The position numbers were made by a program, and so were the translations under genes. Positions 3,854 through 6,262 of a DNA stretch of 6,262 nt are shown here, in pieces. Numbering within the stretch: the first letter of the stretch is position 1; every line of letters starts with the position of its first letter. Under the pieces are notes generated by a model. It saw nothing but the letters and a program-made list of their open reading frames with translations, made no database searches and was not told the DNA's origin. Origin of the DNA: Pirellulaceae bacterium (lineage in GTDB: Bacteria; Planctomycetota; Planctomycetia; Pirellulales; Pirellulaceae); contig JADLDX010001077.1 in the NCBI GenBank assembly GCA_020846515.1, positions 1 through 6,262 on the forward strand, given 5' to 3'.

Positions 3854-6262
3854 TTACCATTGCAGGAGGGCTTCGATCTGCGCGGCGGAACCGTCGCGGA
3901 GCCAGCCGTCCAGTTGGGCTTGCTCCTTGAGTTGTTGACCGCGGACAGTCGGAACGGCGATGAATTGGCAATCGATCTCTGGAAGCGATGTCATGTCGCC
4001 CCACAGTTTTTCAAACTGCGAGACCGGGAACACATCCTCTTGTCCATTGCCCCAACGTTTCTTGACGTCCTTCAAAGTGATGTAAGTCGGTATGCGACGC
4101 CCCAAATTGCGAATCGCCTTGTCGATGGCTTCGCGATCCTTCAACTGCCGACGATTTAATCCGAACGCTTCGAGCATACGATCGATATCGATCCAGGTGG
4201 TCATCGAATTGTAGAACGACAACTTAAACTCTTCTTCTTCGTTAGGCATGGCCAGGCCTTCCACCAACCGAATGCGGCCATCCACTTTGGCTAACCCACC
4301 ACCGCGATCTTCCAGGCGTCGCGTGATGACTTCGAACGACAGACAAGCACCGGAAGCGATGTGCAGTCCTAGGACCACCGGATCGATGCTGGCGCCGAGC
4401 GTATCGATATTGTGGAGCAGCAGATAGCGCAGTTGGGGTTGTTCGGTCAGTAGTTCATCCAACACACCGCTGCGCAGCATGTTGGGTATCTCGTACCAAT
4501 GCCCGACAGGATGCAAACATTGTTTGGGCAGATTATCTCGATAGTCGCGGGCTTCTCCGCAGCCAGCCGCCCATTGCAGGAGTGCGTTGCGACCGCTTTG
4601 ACGCATTTTCTCTTGCTGCTCGTCCAGCATCTGCTGGGGCATCTCTTCCCAAGCAAAGTGCAGATCGCGCTGCGTAGGAATCATGCGCAAGCCCACGCTG
4701 CGGCCGGGGACCACTGCCACGCGACCGGCATAGGGTACTCGGGCTAGCGATTGGCGAATGGGCGCTTCGGTCATATAGCCCGTAGTGAAGACGTGCGTTG
4801 GCGCGCGACCAAACTGCGCCCCAACTTTGCGACTCTTGGCCAGATGGACTTCCAGAAACGTGCGATGCACACCGCCGAAACGATGGAAGGGATGCAAGGC
4901 TTTGACCACGCCGGCACCTTGCGTCCAGCGACTGCCAACGCCAGCCGCCAGGGTGACCACGGCCACACCACCCGCGGCGATAACATCTTCGGCCGCTTTG
5001 GTCAGTGGTCGAGACCCACCACGTCGAGCGTCTTGTATCTCGCTGGGCAGCACATCTTGAATGTCAGATGTACTGGGCAAACGATTCTGTGACAAACCCA
5101 AACGGCCATTGATCAAGTCGGTACGGATCTGTTCGTGTGCAATCGAGTCAAAGCCTTGGCTATGCAACAATTCGTCCAGATCGTCTGCCTCGGTCGTACT
5201 CTTGGCTGCACCAGGCAACATGCGGTCGAGCAGTTTGGCCGCCAGGTCGCCACCATGCGGTTGTCGACAGAGTTGTCCGACTCGTTCAACTTGTCGTCGC
5301 GTTTGCGGGGTGAGCTGTTGAATGTTCTGACGCAGCCAGCGTGGAACCATCAAGGCATGATAGCCCGTCGGCATTTGATCGTCGCAGCGCAGTTGCGCAC
5401 GCGTACCGTGATCATTGATGGCGAAGTTGTAAACCACCGGGTCCATGGCGAAGGGTAATGAGTTTTCCAGTTCGCGTTTGGTGGTCAACATGGCTGCGGC
5501 CAACCACTGACTGGCTTCGGCCTTACATTCGGGCGCAAAGATAAAGCCCATGCCACCGCCGGCCATACCGCCCAACATCCAAAAGCCCCAGAAGTCTTCG
5601 CCATAACGCGCTTGACATTGTTCGATCAGGGATTCGGTGTAACGATTCGAGCACCAAGGAATGATGCGCTGCAATGGTCCTGTAAAATTGCGATGCGTGG
5701 CCGCGCCAACGCGCCGGATATCTCCCGCTTTGAGCGCGTCGGTAATCTCGTCAAGAATGGCCATCGCCTCGCGCCGCGCGGCCCATTCTTCTTCACTGCG
5801 CAGCAAATACTTTTCGGTGACCATCTCTAAAATGGGACCGACGTTTTGGGCCATACCGCCGTGAACCAGGATCAGACTGTCCTGCAACATGGCGCGCGTT
5901 TGAGGACTGACTTCGTCGTCGGTGAAAACGTGATGCTTGGGTAATAAACACCCGCGACTGATCCCATATTCGGGGTCGGTGCTCTCCGCTGGTGCGCCGC
6001 AAATCAATTTGATACCCGGCCAGACACCACCGGAGTCCTGCCAACCGCCGCCGGACCCTCCGATCCATTCACCCAAGATAGCTCGCGCGGCCACGATGCG
6101 CCGATCTGGCTCGGCCAGCGTACCCGTGAACTGCGATACTTGACCGGTAGCGCGCATACAAACGGCAATCAACGAACCGAGCAGGTTGGTGCTGACGGCC
6201 AATCGCGAGCCTTTGGGGATGTCATTAACGCGACTGACTATTTCCAAACCCAGGCCAGGACC
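3854..6262 (-). CDS. Bifunctional GHMP-type sugar kinase / UDPGP-family sugar-1-phosphate uridylyltransferase, 5' partial
   Basis: The reading frame is open to the right edge, so the N-terminus is missing; the TTG at 6247 is internal and not the start. Numbering from that TTG (797 residues visible after it), residues ~1-250 match the fucokinase-like branch of GHMP kinases: IPKGSRLAVSTNLLGS (10-25) at the ATP-loop position, GGGWQDSGG (66-74) with probable catalytic D71, and the C-terminal glycine motif MLGGMAGGGMGFIF (224-237). Residues ~425-765 resemble the UDPGP family (UDP-N-acetylhexosamine/UDP-glucose pyrophosphorylases): LAAGVGSRWTQGAGVVKAL (433-451) at the nucleotide loop, HVFTTGYMTEAPI (485-497), and LHNIDTLGASIDPVVLGLHI (611-630), matching the VYNVDN...DPVFLGF segment. 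The linker ~250-420 is unassigned. Likely role: salvage of a free sugar by C1 phosphorylation and UDP-sugar formation in the cytoplasm. Sugar and nucleotide are not identifiable. The ATP loop is degenerate, so kinase activity is uncertain. Confidence 0.85.
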   Translation of the reverse strand, partial: GPGLGLEIVSRVNDIPKGSRLAVSTNLLGSLIAVCMRATGQVSQFTGTLAEPDRRIVAARAILGEWIGGSGGGWQDSGGVWPGIKLICGAPAESTDPEYGISRGCLLPKHHVFTDDEVSPQTRAMLQDSLILVHGGMAQNVGPILEMVTEKYLLRSEEEWAARREAMAILDEITDALKAGDIRRVGAATHRNFTGPLQRIIPWCSNRYTESLIEQCQARYGEDFWGFWMLGGMAGGGMGFIFAPECKAEASQWLAAAMLTTKRELENSLPFAMDPVVYNFAINDHGTRAQLRCDDQMPTGYHALMVPRWLRQNIQQLTPQTRRQVERVGQLCRQPHGGDLAAKLLDRMLPGAAKSTTEADDLDELLHSQGFDSIAHEQIRTDLINGRLGLSQNRLPSTSDIQDVLPSEIQDARRGGSRPLTKAAEDVIAAGGVAVVTLAAGVGSRWTQGAGVVKALHPFHRFGGVHRTFLEVHLAKSRKVGAQFGRAPTHVFTTGYMTEAPIRQSLARVPYAGRVAVVPGRSVGLRMIPTQRDLHFAWEEMPQQMLDEQQEKMRQSGRNALLQWAAGCGEARDYRDNLPKQCLHPVGHWYEIPNMLRSGVLDELLTEQPQLRYLLLHNIDTLGASIDPVVLGLHIASGACLSFEVITRRLEDRGGGLAKVDGRIRLVEGLAMPNEEEEFKLSFYNSMTTWIDIDRMLEAFGLNRRQLKDREAIDKAIRNLGRRIPTYITLKDVKKRWGNGQEDVFPVSQFEKLWGDMTSLPEIDCQFIAVPTVRGQQLKEQAQLDGWLRDGSAAQIEALLQW

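Noticed and set aside
6245..6247. TTG as the start of the kinase/nucleotidyltransferase gene
   Set aside because: The frame stays open upstream to the window edge (GPGLG precedes it), and the GHMP ATP loop follows within 10 residues, whereas kinases of this family have about 100 or more residues before it.

Overview
The window reads entirely on the minus strand and holds four genes: a 5'-truncated two-domain sugar kinase / sugar-1-phosphate nucleotidyltransferase (right part, running off the right edge), a 235-bp intergenic region, and a tightly packed three-gene ABC metal-importer operon (ATPase, then two permeases) ending about 30 bp from the left edge. Moderate GC, weak Shine-Dalgarno sites, short intergenic palindromic repeats, and permeases fused to DtxR-type regulator domains suggest a member of the PVC superphylum, most likely a planctomycete (Pirellulales-like). 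This assignment is inference from style and gene content, not from a marker gene.

Right part (3854-6262): the visible ~800 residues start in a fucokinase-like GHMP kinase domain and continue into a UDPGP-family uridylyltransferase domain. Such a protein would phosphorylate a free sugar at C1 and then activate it to an NDP-sugar. The first GHMP motif seen is unusual (G-to-R and G-to-A changes in the glycine-rich loop).

Intergenic region (3619-3853): next to the kinase stop codon lies a 35-bp perfect-length tandem duplication, then a long inverted repeat with an inner hairpin. Near the ATPase start lie a candidate promoter and two 16-bp DtxR/MntR-like boxes 22 bp apart, placed over the -10 region and the expected transcription start.

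Left part (30-3618): an ATPase of the manganese/zinc/iron (ABC-3) family overlaps the first permease by 4 bp (ATGA), which overlaps the second permease by 1 bp (TGATG). Both permeases carry a C-terminal winged-helix plus metal-binding/dimerisation domain of the DtxR/MntR type. Chlamydia has a related arrangement in one permease (YtgC-YtgR), where the regulator half is released and acts as a metal-dependent repressor. Here both permeases have it, so the importer appears to carry its own metal sensors, and the operator-like boxes upstream make an autoregulatory circuit plausible. No substrate-binding protein gene is visible.
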